63,687 bases of DNA, taken from the NCBI GenBank assembly GCA_947624305.1, contig CANQKC010000015.1:1-63687 (forward strand), written 5' to 3'. The notes below the pieces were generated by a model. The model did no database searches. It was not told the DNA's origin and worked only from the letters and a program-made list of their open reading frames with translations. The translations under genes and the position numbers were made by a program. This DNA comes from an uncultured Monoglobus sp. Lineage in GTDB: Bacteria > Bacillota > Clostridia > Monoglobales > Monoglobaceae. This document shows positions 8,311-17,025 of this stretch, piece after piece (the first letter of the stretch is position 1; each line of letters opens with the position of its first letter).

Positions 8311-9597
8311 TCAAAATTCCGACGCGGCGCGGAGTATGGCGATCTTCGCGCTGTCATATATTACTCCGCCCTGCATGTAGGCCGTATACGGCTCGCAGAT
8401 CGGCGCGTCCGCCGAGAGCTCGATCGAAGCCCCCTGAACAAACGCTCCCGCGGCCATGATGACCGGATCATCGTAGCCCGGCATGTCCCACGGTTCAGGC
8501 GTGACATAGCTGTCTATCGGCGAGCCCTTCTGAATTGCCTGACAGAATTTTATGACGTTCTCGGCGCTGCCGAATTTTACAGCCTGAATTATATCGCTGC
8601 GCTCGGCAGTACTTGACGGGCAGACCTCAAATCCGAGCTCCTCAAACATAGCGGCGCACAGCGCCGCAGTTTTTATGCTCTCGGCCACGATATGCGGCGC
8701 CTGATAAAGGCCTTGGTACATATTGCGATTCATGCCGAGGCTCGCGCCCACATGCTTGCCGAGCCCGGGCGCGGTCAGACGAAATCCGACCTTGCGCACA
8801 CATTCCCGCGTTCCCGCGATATAGCCGCCGCTTAAGGCCAGACTGCCGCCCGCGTTCTTGATAAGCGAGCCGACGATCAGATCGGCTCCGACCTCGGTCG
8901 GCTCTTTTGTCTCGACAAATATTCCGTAGCAGTTGTCAACAACGCAGAGCGTGTCGGGGCTTATCGACTTAACGGTTTTTATGATTTTTCCGATCTCGTC
9001 GACCGAAAGCGAGTCGCGCCAGTCATAGCCTCTCGAGCGCTGAATGAGCACGGCCTTTATCTTTTCGCTTTTAAGCAGGCTCTCTATGGCCGCGTGATCG
9101 GGCATACCGTCCTTTAAGTCAACTTGGCGGTATCCCACGCCGAAATCCCTGAGCGAGCCCGGGTCGGGATGATCGCCCTCGCGGATGCCTATCACTTCTT
9201 CCATTGTGTCATACGGCGCGCCGACAACCGAGGCCATAACGTCCCCGGGGCGCAGGACAGCGAACAGGCAGGCGGAGATCGCCTGGGTTCCCGAAACTAT
9301 GTTGTGCCGCACCATGGCGTCCTCCGCGCCGCAAATCTCGGCGTATACCTTGTCGAGTGCGTCGCGGCCCAGATCGTCATAGCCGTAGCCCGTGGTCTCG
9401 CCGAAGTGGGCGTAGGAGATACGATTGTTCTGAAATGCCTTCAAAACCTTCGCCTGATTAAACGCGGCTGTCTGTCCGATCCTTTCAAAAACGCCCTCAA
9501 GCCGCGCCTCGGCCTTCATATAAAGCTCGATCGCCTTATCGCTGATCCCGAAATTATTTTTTAAATACTCAATATATTCCGCCGAATTATTCCGCAT
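8311..9597 (-). CDS. YnbB-type PLP-dependent methionine gamma-lyase family protein
   Basis: The 428 aa protein matches the family annotated as aluminium resistance / cystathionine beta-lyase-like (B. subtilis YnbB). Recognisable are the N-terminal HFGETTGYGYDDLGRD, GTQAISACLFA, the PLP region VVDNCYGIFVE, and GSLIKNAGGSLALSGGYIAG, which contains the likely PLP lysine in LIKNAGG. It would cleave C-S bonds of sulfur amino acids, but the true substrate is unproven. Its start overlaps the ACT-domain gene by 11 bp, showing translational coupling. Confidence 0.88.
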   Translation of the reverse strand: MRNNSAEYIEYLKNNFGISDKAIELYMKAEARLEGVFERIGQTAAFNQAKVLKAFQNNRISYAHFGETTGYGYDDLGRDALDKVYAEICGAEDAMVRHNIVSGTQAISACLFAVLRPGDVMASVVGAPYDTMEEVIGIREGDHPDPGSLRDFGVGYRQVDLKDGMPDHAAIESLLKSEKIKAVLIQRSRGYDWRDSLSVDEIGKIIKTVKSISPDTLCVVDNCYGIFVETKEPTEVGADLIVGSLIKNAGGSLALSGGYIAGTRECVRKVGFRLTAPGLGKHVGASLGMNRNMYQGLYQAPHIVAESIKTAALCAAMFEELGFEVCPSSTAERSDIIQAVKFGSAENVIKFCQAIQKGSPIDSYVTPEPWDMPGYDDPVIMAAGAFVQGASIELSADAPICEPYTAYMQGGVIYDSAKIAILRAASEF

Positions 9598-10030
9598 ATT
9601 TGAGCTCGTTCACTTCCTTGCCCGAGAGAACCTTGACGCCGCCCTCTTTGAGCGCCGCCACCGAATTCTCGAGATCGTTTGTCTTGATTATAATAACAGC
9701 CTTGCTGGACTTTTCGCCGATGAACGAATAGATATAGTCAATGCTGATATCCTTATCCTTCAGGATCGTGATAACGTCGCTGAAAGCGCCGATATTATCC
9801 TCGATCGAGATCGCGATAACGTCCGCAACGTTGGCGGTCATGTTGTTGGCGCGAAGCACGCGCTCGGCCTCCGCGGGGTCGTTTACAATCATGCGGAGTA
9901 TTCCGAAATCGGTGGTGTCGGCGATGTTTATAGCGCGGATATCAATATTGTTGTCCTTCAAAACCTTGGCTATCGCCGCCAGTCTGCCGGGTCTGTTTTC
10001 CATAAATACCGAAATTTGTTTTACATACAT
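9587..10030 (-). CDS. Tandem ACT-domain amino-acid-binding protein
   Basis: The 147 aa protein has two ACT domains (about residues 1-66 and 70-140); the first starts with the classic QISVFMENRPGRLAAIAKVL. Proteins of this form are often encoded beside indolepyruvate oxidoreductase and phenylacetate-CoA ligase in anaerobes, which is the case here (iorB ends upstream). They are thought to sense amino acids, probably aromatic ones, but no target is known. A repeat cluster (10044-10222) separates it from iorB. A GGAGGT ribosome site precedes the start. Confidence 0.88.
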   Translation of the reverse strand: MYVKQISVFMENRPGRLAAIAKVLKDNNIDIRAINIADTTDFGILRMIVNDPAEAERVLRANNMTANVADVIAISIEDNIGAFSDVITILKDKDISIDYIYSFIGEKSSKAVIIIKTNDLENSVAALKEGGVKVLSGKEVNELKYAE

Positions 10031-10043
10031 TTTATTTTACCTC

Positions 10044-10222
10044 CTAACGTAGTTCGTAGGGGACGGCGCCCTCGACGTCCCGTTTATGATAAATAGCGAA
10101 TAGTCGAAACCCCTCTCAGTCAGCTTCGCTGACAGCTCTCCCCAAAGGGGCGAGCCTGACAGCGCCGACTCCCTTTGGATAAATAATGCGAATGCAGCTT
10201 ACCGCGGACGGAGAGGTTTTTG
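10044..10222. repeat. Dispersed repeat cluster 1
   Basis: The spacer between iorB and the ACT gene holds a GTAGGGGACGGCGCCCTCG element (10056 on), a two-unit heptamer array (TAAATAG CGAATAG, 10090-10103) and a hairpin element with TCAGCTTCGCTGACAGCTC and a CCCCTCTC / GGGGCGAG frame (10109-10155). All recur at other clusters in this window. Confidence 0.85.
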
Positions 10223-10231
10223 TGTTTAAAT

Positions 10232-10813
10232 TTACGCCTCGCGGCCTAAGGCGAAGGCTTTGAGGTTCACGTCTACCGCCTTTTGGGGCACGGTCGACTT
10301 TATCGTGTCTATCCATGCCTGTTCGGGAATATCGACCCGCTTTGACAGCACGCCGATAAGCGCGACGTTGGCGCACCTTATGTTGCCGGCCTTGACCGCG
10401 ATGTCAGCCGCGTCCGCGGGAACAATGTCAACGCCCTTTGCCTTGATCTTTTCGATTATGTTTTCGGGATATTTTTTCGCTCCTATTATAACCGGCATCG
10501 GGTCGATGTTCTGGGTGTTGCAGATTATCGTGCCGCCCTTTTTGAGATACGGCAGGTACCTGTACGCCTCAAGCTCCTCAAAGGCGAGGATCACGTCGGC
10601 CTCGCCCTTGTCGATTATCGGCGACGCGACGCGCTTTCCGTATTTAACGTAAGTCACAACGCTGCCGCCGCGCTGAGACATTCCGTGGACCTCCGATACC
10701 TTCACGTCATAGCCCTCGCTGAGGAGCAGATTTCCCAATATGCGGCTGGCGAGCAGTGTTCCCTGGCCGCCGACGCCGACTATCATTATAGATTTGCAAT
10801 TTGTGTTGTTCAT
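10232..10813 (-). CDS. iorB: Indolepyruvate:ferredoxin oxidoreductase beta subunit
   Basis: The 193 aa gamma-type subunit of 2-oxoacid:ferredoxin oxidoreductases begins with IMIVGVGGQGTLLASRILG, the conserved Rossmann-like start, and has EVHGMSQRGGSVVTYVKYG. With IorA (encoded 10 bp upstream) it oxidises aryl pyruvates to aryl-acetyl-CoA, reducing ferredoxin, a step in fermentation of aromatic amino acids. Length is typical. Confidence 0.93.
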   Translation of the reverse strand: MNNTNCKSIMIVGVGGQGTLLASRILGNLLLSEGYDVKVSEVHGMSQRGGSVVTYVKYGKRVASPIIDKGEADVILAFEELEAYRYLPYLKKGGTIICNTQNIDPMPVIIGAKKYPENIIEKIKAKGVDIVPADAADIAVKAGNIRCANVALIGVLSKRVDIPEQAWIDTIKSTVPQKAVDVNLKAFALGREA

Positions 10814-10823
10814 AATCCGCCTC

Positions 10824-12554
10824 CTACTCTATCGCGCCGAAAGCGCACACGCCTCTGCACAGGCCGCAGCCCACGCACTGGGTCGCGTCGATCTCTATGC
10901 TGCCGCCCTTGTCAACAATGGCGGGGCAGCCGAGCTTCATGCACATTCTGCATTTTTTGCATTTGTCACGGTCGATCGCGATCGGGCCGGGGAATTTGAC
11001 CGATTTAAGCAGCGCGCAGGGCCTCTGCACTATGATAAGCGACGGCTCCTCTGCCGCGAGCTCCTCTTTGATTACCTTTTCGGTTCCCTTTAAGTCAAAC
11101 GGATCAACTATCGCTATCCTGTCAATACCCACGGCTTTTCCCAAAAGCTCAAGATCAACCTCTCGCGTCTTTTCGCCCTTCAAGGTCTTGCCGGTCGTGG
11201 GATTGTCCTGGTGGCCCGTCATTCCCGTGATCGAGTTGTCAAGAATCATAACGGTGTTTATTCCCTTGTTATACACAATATCAATAAGGCCGGTTATTCC
11301 GCTGTGGATAAACGTGGAGTCGCCAAGCACCGCGACGGTCTTTTTGGCGTAATCCTTTCCTCTCGCCAGCGACATGCCGAACGCCATGCCGATCGAAGCG
11401 CCCATGCAGACAACCGAATGGATCGACTGAAGCGGCGCGGCAGCGCCCAATGTATAACAGCCGATGTCGCCGCACACGTTGACGCCGAGCTTTTTCAATA
11501 TATAAAACGTGCCTCTGTGGGGGCAGCCCGCGCACAGCACCGGCGGACGAACCGGAACCTCCTCGTCGGGCTCGTCATAAGCCGCGCCCTTGGTTCCGCT
11601 TATCAGCTCCTTGATCTGCCTTGTCGAAAACTCATAGCACATCGGGAACAGCTCTTTGCCGATCGGGCTTAAGCCGATGCAGCGGCAGTGCTCCTCAATA
11701 AACGGGTCAAGCTCCTCGACCACATACAGCTTATCGACCTTGGACGCGAAGTCTTTTATCAGCTTTACGGGCATCGGATACGCCATGCCGAGCTTTAATA
11801 TCGAAACGTCGTTTCCGAACGCCTCGCGCACATAGTTATAGCACATTCCGCTCGTTATGATACCGATCTTTGTGTCGCCGTACTCCGCACGGTTAAGCGG
11901 CGAGGTCTCGGCGTACTCGCGAAGCTTCTCGGTCCGCTCCTCCACAAACGGGTGGCGGCGTATCGCGCTTGACGGCATCATAACATATTTTGATATGTCC
12001 GTTTTATACTCGCGAAGCTCAGGCACGACCCTTTCCCCGACAGGCGTCACGCTCTGCGAGTGCGCAACTCTGGTCGACAGACGGAACAGCACGGGCGTGT
12101 CAAACTTCTCGCTTATCTCATAGGCCGTTTTCACGAACTCCTTACATTCCTTGCTGTCAGACGGCTCAAGCATGGGAATTTTCGCCGCCTTCGCGTAATT
12201 GCGGCTGTCCTGCTCGTTCTGGGACGAATGCATGCTCGGGTCGTCGGCGACCGCGATAACAAGCCCTCCGTTCACACCTGTATATGACGCGGTGAAAAGC
12301 GGGTCGGCCGCCACGTTGAGGCCGACATGCTTCATGGCGCAGAACGCTCTGGCTCCGCCCACAGCCGCGCCCAGCGCGACCTCTGTGGCGACTTTCTCGT
12401 TCGGCGCCCATTCGGCGTAGATCTCGTCATACTTCGCCGCGAATTCCGAAATCTCGGTGCTGGGCGTTCCAGGGTAGGCCGAGGAAACGGTCACGCCGCA
12501 CTCCCACAGGCCCCGGGCAACGGCCTCATTGCCGAGCATAAGTTTCTTTTGCAT
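10824..12554 (-). CDS. iorA: Indolepyruvate:ferredoxin oxidoreductase alpha subunit
   Basis: The 576 aa subunit has an N-terminal pyruvate-oxidoreductase-like domain (GNEAVARGLWECGV, AYPGTPSTEI), a thiamine-diphosphate-binding domain (GDIGCYTLGAAAPL, GDSTFIHSGITGL) and a C-terminal pair of [4Fe-4S] motifs (CKKCRMCMKLGCP and CVGCGLCRGVC). It acts with IorB on aryl pyruvates. The neighbours paaK and ACT suggest one aromatic fermentation operon. A repeat cluster lies immediately upstream, between it and paaK, leaving its TCCTCC-complement ribosome site intact. Confidence 0.95.
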   Translation of the reverse strand: MQKKLMLGNEAVARGLWECGVTVSSAYPGTPSTEISEFAAKYDEIYAEWAPNEKVATEVALGAAVGGARAFCAMKHVGLNVAADPLFTASYTGVNGGLVIAVADDPSMHSSQNEQDSRNYAKAAKIPMLEPSDSKECKEFVKTAYEISEKFDTPVLFRLSTRVAHSQSVTPVGERVVPELREYKTDISKYVMMPSSAIRRHPFVEERTEKLREYAETSPLNRAEYGDTKIGIITSGMCYNYVREAFGNDVSILKLGMAYPMPVKLIKDFASKVDKLYVVEELDPFIEEHCRCIGLSPIGKELFPMCYEFSTRQIKELISGTKGAAYDEPDEEVPVRPPVLCAGCPHRGTFYILKKLGVNVCGDIGCYTLGAAAPLQSIHSVVCMGASIGMAFGMSLARGKDYAKKTVAVLGDSTFIHSGITGLIDIVYNKGINTVMILDNSITGMTGHQDNPTTGKTLKGEKTREVDLELLGKAVGIDRIAIVDPFDLKGTEKVIKEELAAEEPSLIIVQRPCALLKSVKFPGPIAIDRDKCKKCRMCMKLGCPAIVDKGGSIEIDATQCVGCGLCRGVCAFGAIE

Positions 12555-12571
12555 TAATATCTCCTCCTCTT

Positions 12572-12685
12572 TTGGCTCCCCTTAGGAGGTATCCGGCCGC
12601 GGATCTCCGCGGTCTGAGAGGGGTTTTGCAACCAATATCCCCTCTCCGCCTGCTCCGCAGGCACCTCTCCCCAAGGAGAGGCTGA
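12572..12685. repeat. Dispersed repeat cluster 2
   Basis: The 130 bp between paaK and iorA contain two hairpin elements: CCGCGGATCTCCGCGG flanked by a GGGGAGCC-like frame, and CTCTCCGCCTGCTCCGCAGGCACCTCTCC shape, both variants of the CCCTCTC...GGGGAG repeat found at the other clusters. Nothing else is seen in this gap. Confidence 0.75.
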
Positions 12686-12686
12686 C

Positions 12687-14003
12687 TTATTGTATCTCTC
12701 TCAAATCCACTATTCTCTTCGCCTTGCCTGCGGTTCTCTCGATCGTTTTGGGCTCCGCAAGTCTCAGCTTGGCTCTGAGACCCAGCACGCTGTTCAGGCG
12801 CTCGGATATTTCGCGGCTCAGCTTCTCGACCTCGGAATATCTTTCAAGCAGTGAGCCGTCAACGAGCTCAACCACGATCTCAAGGTTGTCAAGCATGTTT
12901 TCGCGGCGCAGGATAAGCTGATAATTCGGGCTTACCTGCGGGAACTCAAGCACAACGCTCTCGATCTCCGACGGGAACAGATTAACGCCCTTGATCTTGA
13001 TCATATCGTCGGTCCTGCCCTGAATGGGAGCAAGACGGTACGAGGTCCTGCCGCACTTGCACGGCTCGGGGATCAGATAAGAGATGTCGCGCGTCCTGTA
13101 ACGGATAACCGGCATCGCCTCTTTCGCGAGTGTGGTTATAACCACCTCGCCCGCCTCGCCGGGAGGCAGCACGTCGCCGGTTTTGGGGTCAATGATCTCA
13201 ACGATGAACATATCCTCGTTAATATGCTCGCCGCACTTGTAGATGCACTCGCCCGAAACGCCGGGGCCCATTACCTCGGTGAGGCCGTAGTTCGACGTGA
13301 CAAGCATGTTAAGCGACTGCTCAAGGCCGCTGCGCATGTTCTCGCTCATGGCCTCGGAGCCGAACAGACCGTATTTGAGCTTAAGTTTCTTAAGCAGGTC
13401 TTTTTCTTTGATGATCTCGGCCAGATATGTAGCGTATGACGGAGTGGCGACCAGTCCGGTCGCGCCGAAATCCTCCATAAGCATGAGCTGACGCTGGGTG
13501 TTTCCGCTTGAGATCGGCACTATTGTCGCGCCGACCTTTTCAATTCCGTAGTGGAGGCCGAAGCCGCCGGTGAACAGTCCGTAGCCGAACGAGATCTGCA
13601 CCACGTCGGTCTCGTCGATGCCCGCGCCCATAACAATTCTCGCTATGGCCTCAGACCATGTGTCAAGGTCTTTTTGCGTGTAGCCCGCGACGACCGGCTT
13701 TCCGGTCGTGCCCGAGGACGCATGGATGCGCACGACCTTGCTCATCGGCTCGGCGAACAGGCCGAACGGATAGTTGTCGCGCAGATCGTCCTTTGTGGTA
13801 AAGGGCAGATTTTTAAGATCATCCAGAGACTTGACCCGGTCGGGCCTGATACCCAGACCGTCAAATCTGTCGCGATAGAACTTAACGTTCTCATAGGCCT
13901 TGTTAAGCATGTAACGCAGCCGATCGAGCTGTATCGCCTCGATCTTTGAATGATCCTTTTCGCACTCAATGTCTTTGTTCCAGATTTTTACTTGTTCCTG
14001 CAT
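12687..14003 (-). CDS. paaK: Phenylacetate-CoA ligase
   Basis: This 438 aa AMP-forming ligase activates aryl acetates to CoA thioesters, or, next to IorAB, could run toward the acid. Motifs include the phosphate loop IHASSGTTGKPVV, SNYGLTEVMGPGVS, and the C-terminal domain with RTDDMIKIKGVNLFPSEIE. An in-frame extension reaches 14096 but the ATG at 14003 has a GAAGGAG ribosome site and gives the normal PaaK N-terminus (MQEQVKIWNKDIE). It lies upstream of iorA in the same direction. Confidence 0.93.
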   Translation of the reverse strand: MQEQVKIWNKDIECEKDHSKIEAIQLDRLRYMLNKAYENVKFYRDRFDGLGIRPDRVKSLDDLKNLPFTTKDDLRDNYPFGLFAEPMSKVVRIHASSGTTGKPVVAGYTQKDLDTWSEAIARIVMGAGIDETDVVQISFGYGLFTGGFGLHYGIEKVGATIVPISSGNTQRQLMLMEDFGATGLVATPSYATYLAEIIKEKDLLKKLKLKYGLFGSEAMSENMRSGLEQSLNMLVTSNYGLTEVMGPGVSGECIYKCGEHINEDMFIVEIIDPKTGDVLPPGEAGEVVITTLAKEAMPVIRYRTRDISYLIPEPCKCGRTSYRLAPIQGRTDDMIKIKGVNLFPSEIESVVLEFPQVSPNYQLILRRENMLDNLEIVVELVDGSLLERYSEVEKLSREISERLNSVLGLRAKLRLAEPKTIERTAGKAKRIVDLREIQ

Positions 14004-14124
14004 ATTTATCTCCTTCTTTCGGACGGCTGCCGCCCGATAATATAATAAACGAAAAACGTTCCGTTTAATTATATCACTTATCAGAATATAATGCAAGACA
14101 TATTTCTCTCATATCCGCCAAAAC

Positions 14125-14166
14125 GCAAAAAAACATCGGCAAAGCCGCGAAGGCGTTGCCGATGTT
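14125..14166 (-). terminator. Terminator of the GltD-like gene
   Basis: On the minus strand AACATCGGCAA pairs with TTGCCGATGTT around a 12 nt loop and is followed by TTTTTT. Confidence 0.88.
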
Positions 14167-14217
14167 CTTTATGTACGCTGTCAATACGCAAAGGCAAAAC
14201 AATTTGCCGCGCAAATT

Positions 14218-15441
14218 TTACTTGTCGAGGCTTTGCATATATTCGTCCATGGCGTCGGCGACCTGTTTTGAGTATTTCACCGCCTCGACCACGGTCTTGG
14301 CGCCGCGCACTATATCGCCCGAGGCAAAAATGCCGTCGCGGGTTGTCTCGCCGTATTTATTGGTAATGAGCAAACCCTTTTTGGTGGTGTCTATGCCCTG
14401 AGTTCTTGACAGGATCTGATCCTGCGCGCCCTGGCTTATTGAGATTATAACCGAATCGGAGGGATAAAGCTTTTCGGTTCCCTCGATCTTCTCGATGCTG
14501 CCGTCCTCATTGACTTTAGCGTCGGCAAAAATCACGCCGTCGGTCTTGATCTCAACGGGTATCTTGCGGTTCTGGAACAGCACTCCGTCGATCTTGGCGT
14601 ATTCGTATTCCTGATTGCTCGCCGCGACCTCGTCTGTGCGGTTGAACACCGTGACATAGCGCACACCGTGGCGGATCGCCGTTCTCGCAACGTCCATCGC
14701 GGCGTTGCCCGCGCCGATTATGTTAAGGCTGTTGCCGAGATTGTACTCGTCGGGATTGATAAGATAAGCGATCGCGTAATGCACATTGCCGAGGCTCTCG
14801 CCCTTGATCTTAAGGCTGTTCGGCTTCCAGACGCCGGTGCCGATAAACAGCGCGTCGTAGCCGTCTCTGAATATATCCTCAATGCCGATCGCGCCGCCGA
14901 TCGTGGCGTTGGGCCTGATCTTTATGTCGAGCTCCAGCAGCAGCTTTTTATATTTTTCGAGAATGATCTTGGGCAGACGGAACTCCGGAATTCCGTACCT
15001 GAGCACTCCGCCTATTTTGTCCTTGGCCTCAAATATCGTCACGGAATAGCCGCGCTTGGCAAGCTCGATCGCGATGGTTATGCCCGCCGGCCCCGAGCCG
15101 ACTATGCCGACCATCTTTCCGTTCGGCTCGGGCTTCTCGTACTCGAGACGCTCAAGATAAGCCGAGGAAATATAGTTCTCAATGCTGCTGATATGCACAG
15201 GATTTCCCTTTCTGCCGAGGACGCAATGGCCCTGGCACTGGTTCTCGTGCGCGCACACCAACGAGCAGACAACCGACAGCGGATTATTGTCAAACAGCAT
15301 TTTGCCCGCGTCGTTCATTTTTCCGTTCAAAAACATCTGGATCATGTCGGGAATATTTGTATGTATGGGGCAGCCCTCTCTGCACATGGGCTTTTTGCAG
15401 TGCAGGCAGCGCTTTGCCTCGCTTATAAGATTAAATGCCAA
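14218..15441 (-). CDS. NAD(P)-dependent flavoprotein oxidoreductase, GltD-like
   Basis: This 407 aa protein starts with the Fer4_20 cluster-binding region (AKRCLHCKKPMCREGCPIH and the later CSLVCAHENQCQGHCVLG) that holds [4Fe-4S] centres, followed by an FAD Rossmann motif (GIVGSGPAGITIAIELAKRG) and an NAD(P) motif (NIIGAGNAAMDVARTAIRHG). It resembles the small subunit of glutamate synthase and NfnB; as a stand-alone gene its electron partner is uncertain. An in-frame region extends to 15471, but a GGAGG ribosome site places the start at the TTG at 15441. It has its own promoter and terminator. Confidence 0.87.
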   Translation of the reverse strand: MAFNLISEAKRCLHCKKPMCREGCPIHTNIPDMIQMFLNGKMNDAGKMLFDNNPLSVVCSLVCAHENQCQGHCVLGRKGNPVHISSIENYISSAYLERLEYEKPEPNGKMVGIVGSGPAGITIAIELAKRGYSVTIFEAKDKIGGVLRYGIPEFRLPKIILEKYKKLLLELDIKIRPNATIGGAIGIEDIFRDGYDALFIGTGVWKPNSLKIKGESLGNVHYAIAYLINPDEYNLGNSLNIIGAGNAAMDVARTAIRHGVRYVTVFNRTDEVAASNQEYEYAKIDGVLFQNRKIPVEIKTDGVIFADAKVNEDGSIEKIEGTEKLYPSDSVIISISQGAQDQILSRTQGIDTTKKGLLITNKYGETTRDGIFASGDIVRGAKTVVEAVKYSKQVADAMDEYMQSLDK

Positions 15442-15461
15442 TTTAAACACCTCCAATTTAA

Positions 15462-15490
15462 ATAATATCACAGGTTATAGAAAACGTCAA
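15462..15490 (-). promoter_or_regulatory. Promoter of the GltD-like gene
   Basis: Minus-strand TTGACG and TATTAT with a 17 bp spacer, about 20 bp before the TTG start. Confidence 0.7.
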
Positions 15491-15548
15491 TAATATTTTG
15501 AAAATATAACAATAATTTATATGTTTTGCACAAATTTATCCGCGAAAT

Positions 15549-16565
15549 TTATATAATCGGATCCGCGATATCCATGTTGGCGTAAGCGTTCAGGCTCATA
15601 TCCGCGGTGACTCCCGCAAGATATTCATAATACGCCGCGCAGCCTATCATCGCCGCGTTGTCGGTGCAGAGCAGAGGCTTCGGATAATAAAGCTTAAACC
15701 CGCTTTTTTCTGCCTTTTTTTGAATAAGCTCACGCAGCGGCAGATTGGCCGCGACGCCGCCCGCGAGGGCGATATTTTTTACTCCCGCGTCCTTCGCGGC
15801 TATCATCAGGTGATCCGACAGCACGTCGATCACCGCCTGCTGAAATGAGGCGGCAACGTCGTTTTTGTTTATCTCGCCGCCCTTTTGCTCGGTGTTGTGT
15901 ATGTAGTTCAGCACCGCTGTCTTGACGCCGCTGAAGCTGAAATCAAGGCCGCCCTCACCCATGTTGACGCGCGGGAACCTTATCGCCTCGGGATCGCCGC
16001 TCTCGGCAGCTTTCTGGATCGCGGGACCGCCCGGATAGCCGAGGCCCAGCACTCTTGAAACCTTGTCAAAGGCCTCGCCCGCCGCGTCGTCATTGGTCGA
16101 GGCGATCACCTCATATTCCGTCCTTGACTTGACGTTCACGATGTTGCTGTGCCCGCCCGAGGCCACAAGACACACAAACAGCGGCTCAAGGCCCGGATCC
16201 TCAATATAGTTGGCGCAGATGTGGCCGCGGATATGGTGTACCGGAACAAGCGGCTTTCCCGCCGCGAAGCTCAGGCCCTTGGCGTATGACACTCCGACGA
16301 GCAGGGCCCCGATAAGCCCCGGGGCGTATGTCACCGCTATCGCGTCAACATCATCGAGCGAAAGTCCCGCGTCGCCGAGCGCTTTGTCGACCACGGCGCT
16401 GATGTTTTCGATATGCTTGCGCGAGGCGATCTCGGGCACAACGCCGCCGTAGAGCTTGTGCAGCCCGATCTGCGTGTTTATCACGTTCGAGAGCACGCGC
16501 GTTCCGTCCTCGACCACTGCGGCGGCGGTCTCGTCGCAGGAGCTTTCAATCGCTAAAATCTTCAA
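15549..16565 (-). CDS. tsaD: tRNA N6-adenosine threonylcarbamoyltransferase TsaD
   Basis: TsaD transfers the threonylcarbamoyl group to A37 of ANN-decoding tRNAs. The 338 aa protein has the N-terminal [16 protein letters not shown], metal-binding [15 protein letters not shown], and the C-terminal [13 protein letters not shown] and CTDNAAMIG. It ends a run with the TsaC fusion and rimI upstream, 4 bp after rimI, so two steps of the t6A pathway are together; TsaB and TsaE are not in this window. Confidence 0.96.
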   Translation of the reverse strand: MKILAIESSCDETAAAVVEDGTRVLSNVINTQIGLHKLYGGVVPEIASRKHIENISAVVDKALGDAGLSLDDVDAIAVTYAPGLIGALLVGVSYAKGLSFAAGKPLVPVHHIRGHICANYIEDPGLEPLFVCLVASGGHSNIVNVKSRTEYEVIASTNDDAAGEAFDKVSRVLGLGYPGGPAIQKAAESGDPEAIRFPRVNMGEGGLDFSFSGVKTAVLNYIHNTEQKGGEINKNDVAASFQQAVIDVLSDHLMIAAKDAGVKNIALAGGVAANLPLRELIQKKAEKSGFKLYYPKPLLCTDNAAMIGCAAYYEYLAGVTADMSLNAYANMDIADPII

Positions 16566-16569
16566 AATA

Positions 16570-17025
16570 TCACCTCTGTAATTCTTTCGTCATAAGTATC
16601 GCGTCGTATTTGTTGTTATAGTATTTTTTGCGCCGTCCCACCGCCTCAAAGCCGAGCTTCTCATAAAGCGCGAGCGCCGCGGCGTTGTTTTCCCTGACCT
16701 CAAGATTGACCGCCGCAAGACCTCTCTCACGGCAGACATCGAGCAGGATATTCAGCGTCTTTTCGCCGAGGCCCTGCCTCCGCGCGTTCGGCGCGACCGC
16801 TATATTGGTGATCTCGGCAATATCCGCGATGATCCACATTCCGCCGTAGCACACAACGTCTCCGCTGTTCTCGTCAACGCCGACGATGAACGCCGAGATT
16901 ATGTTTTCAAGCTCGCTCTCAAACATTTTTCTCGTCCATGGCTCGTCGGGAAAGCACTTTTTCTCGATCCTGAGCACACCGTCGATATGGGTCTCGTTCA
17001 TCAGCTCAAATTTCACAACGCTCAT
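16570..17025 (-). CDS. rimI: Ribosomal protein S18-alanine N-acetyltransferase (RimI)
   Basis: This 151 aa GNAT acetyltransferase has the acetyl-CoA motif [15 protein letters not shown] (about residues 77-91) and the C-terminal [24 protein letters not shown] typical of RimI. It is commonly encoded beside tsaB/tsaD, as here. The start overlaps the end of the TsaC-YwlE gene by 4 bp (ATGA), showing coupling. Confidence 0.9.
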   Translation of the reverse strand: MSVVKFELMNETHIDGVLRIEKKCFPDEPWTRKMFESELENIISAFIVGVDENSGDVVCYGGMWIIADIAEITNIAVAPNARRQGLGEKTLNILLDVCRERGLAAVNLEVRENNAAALALYEKLGFEAVGRRKKYYNNKYDAILMTKELQR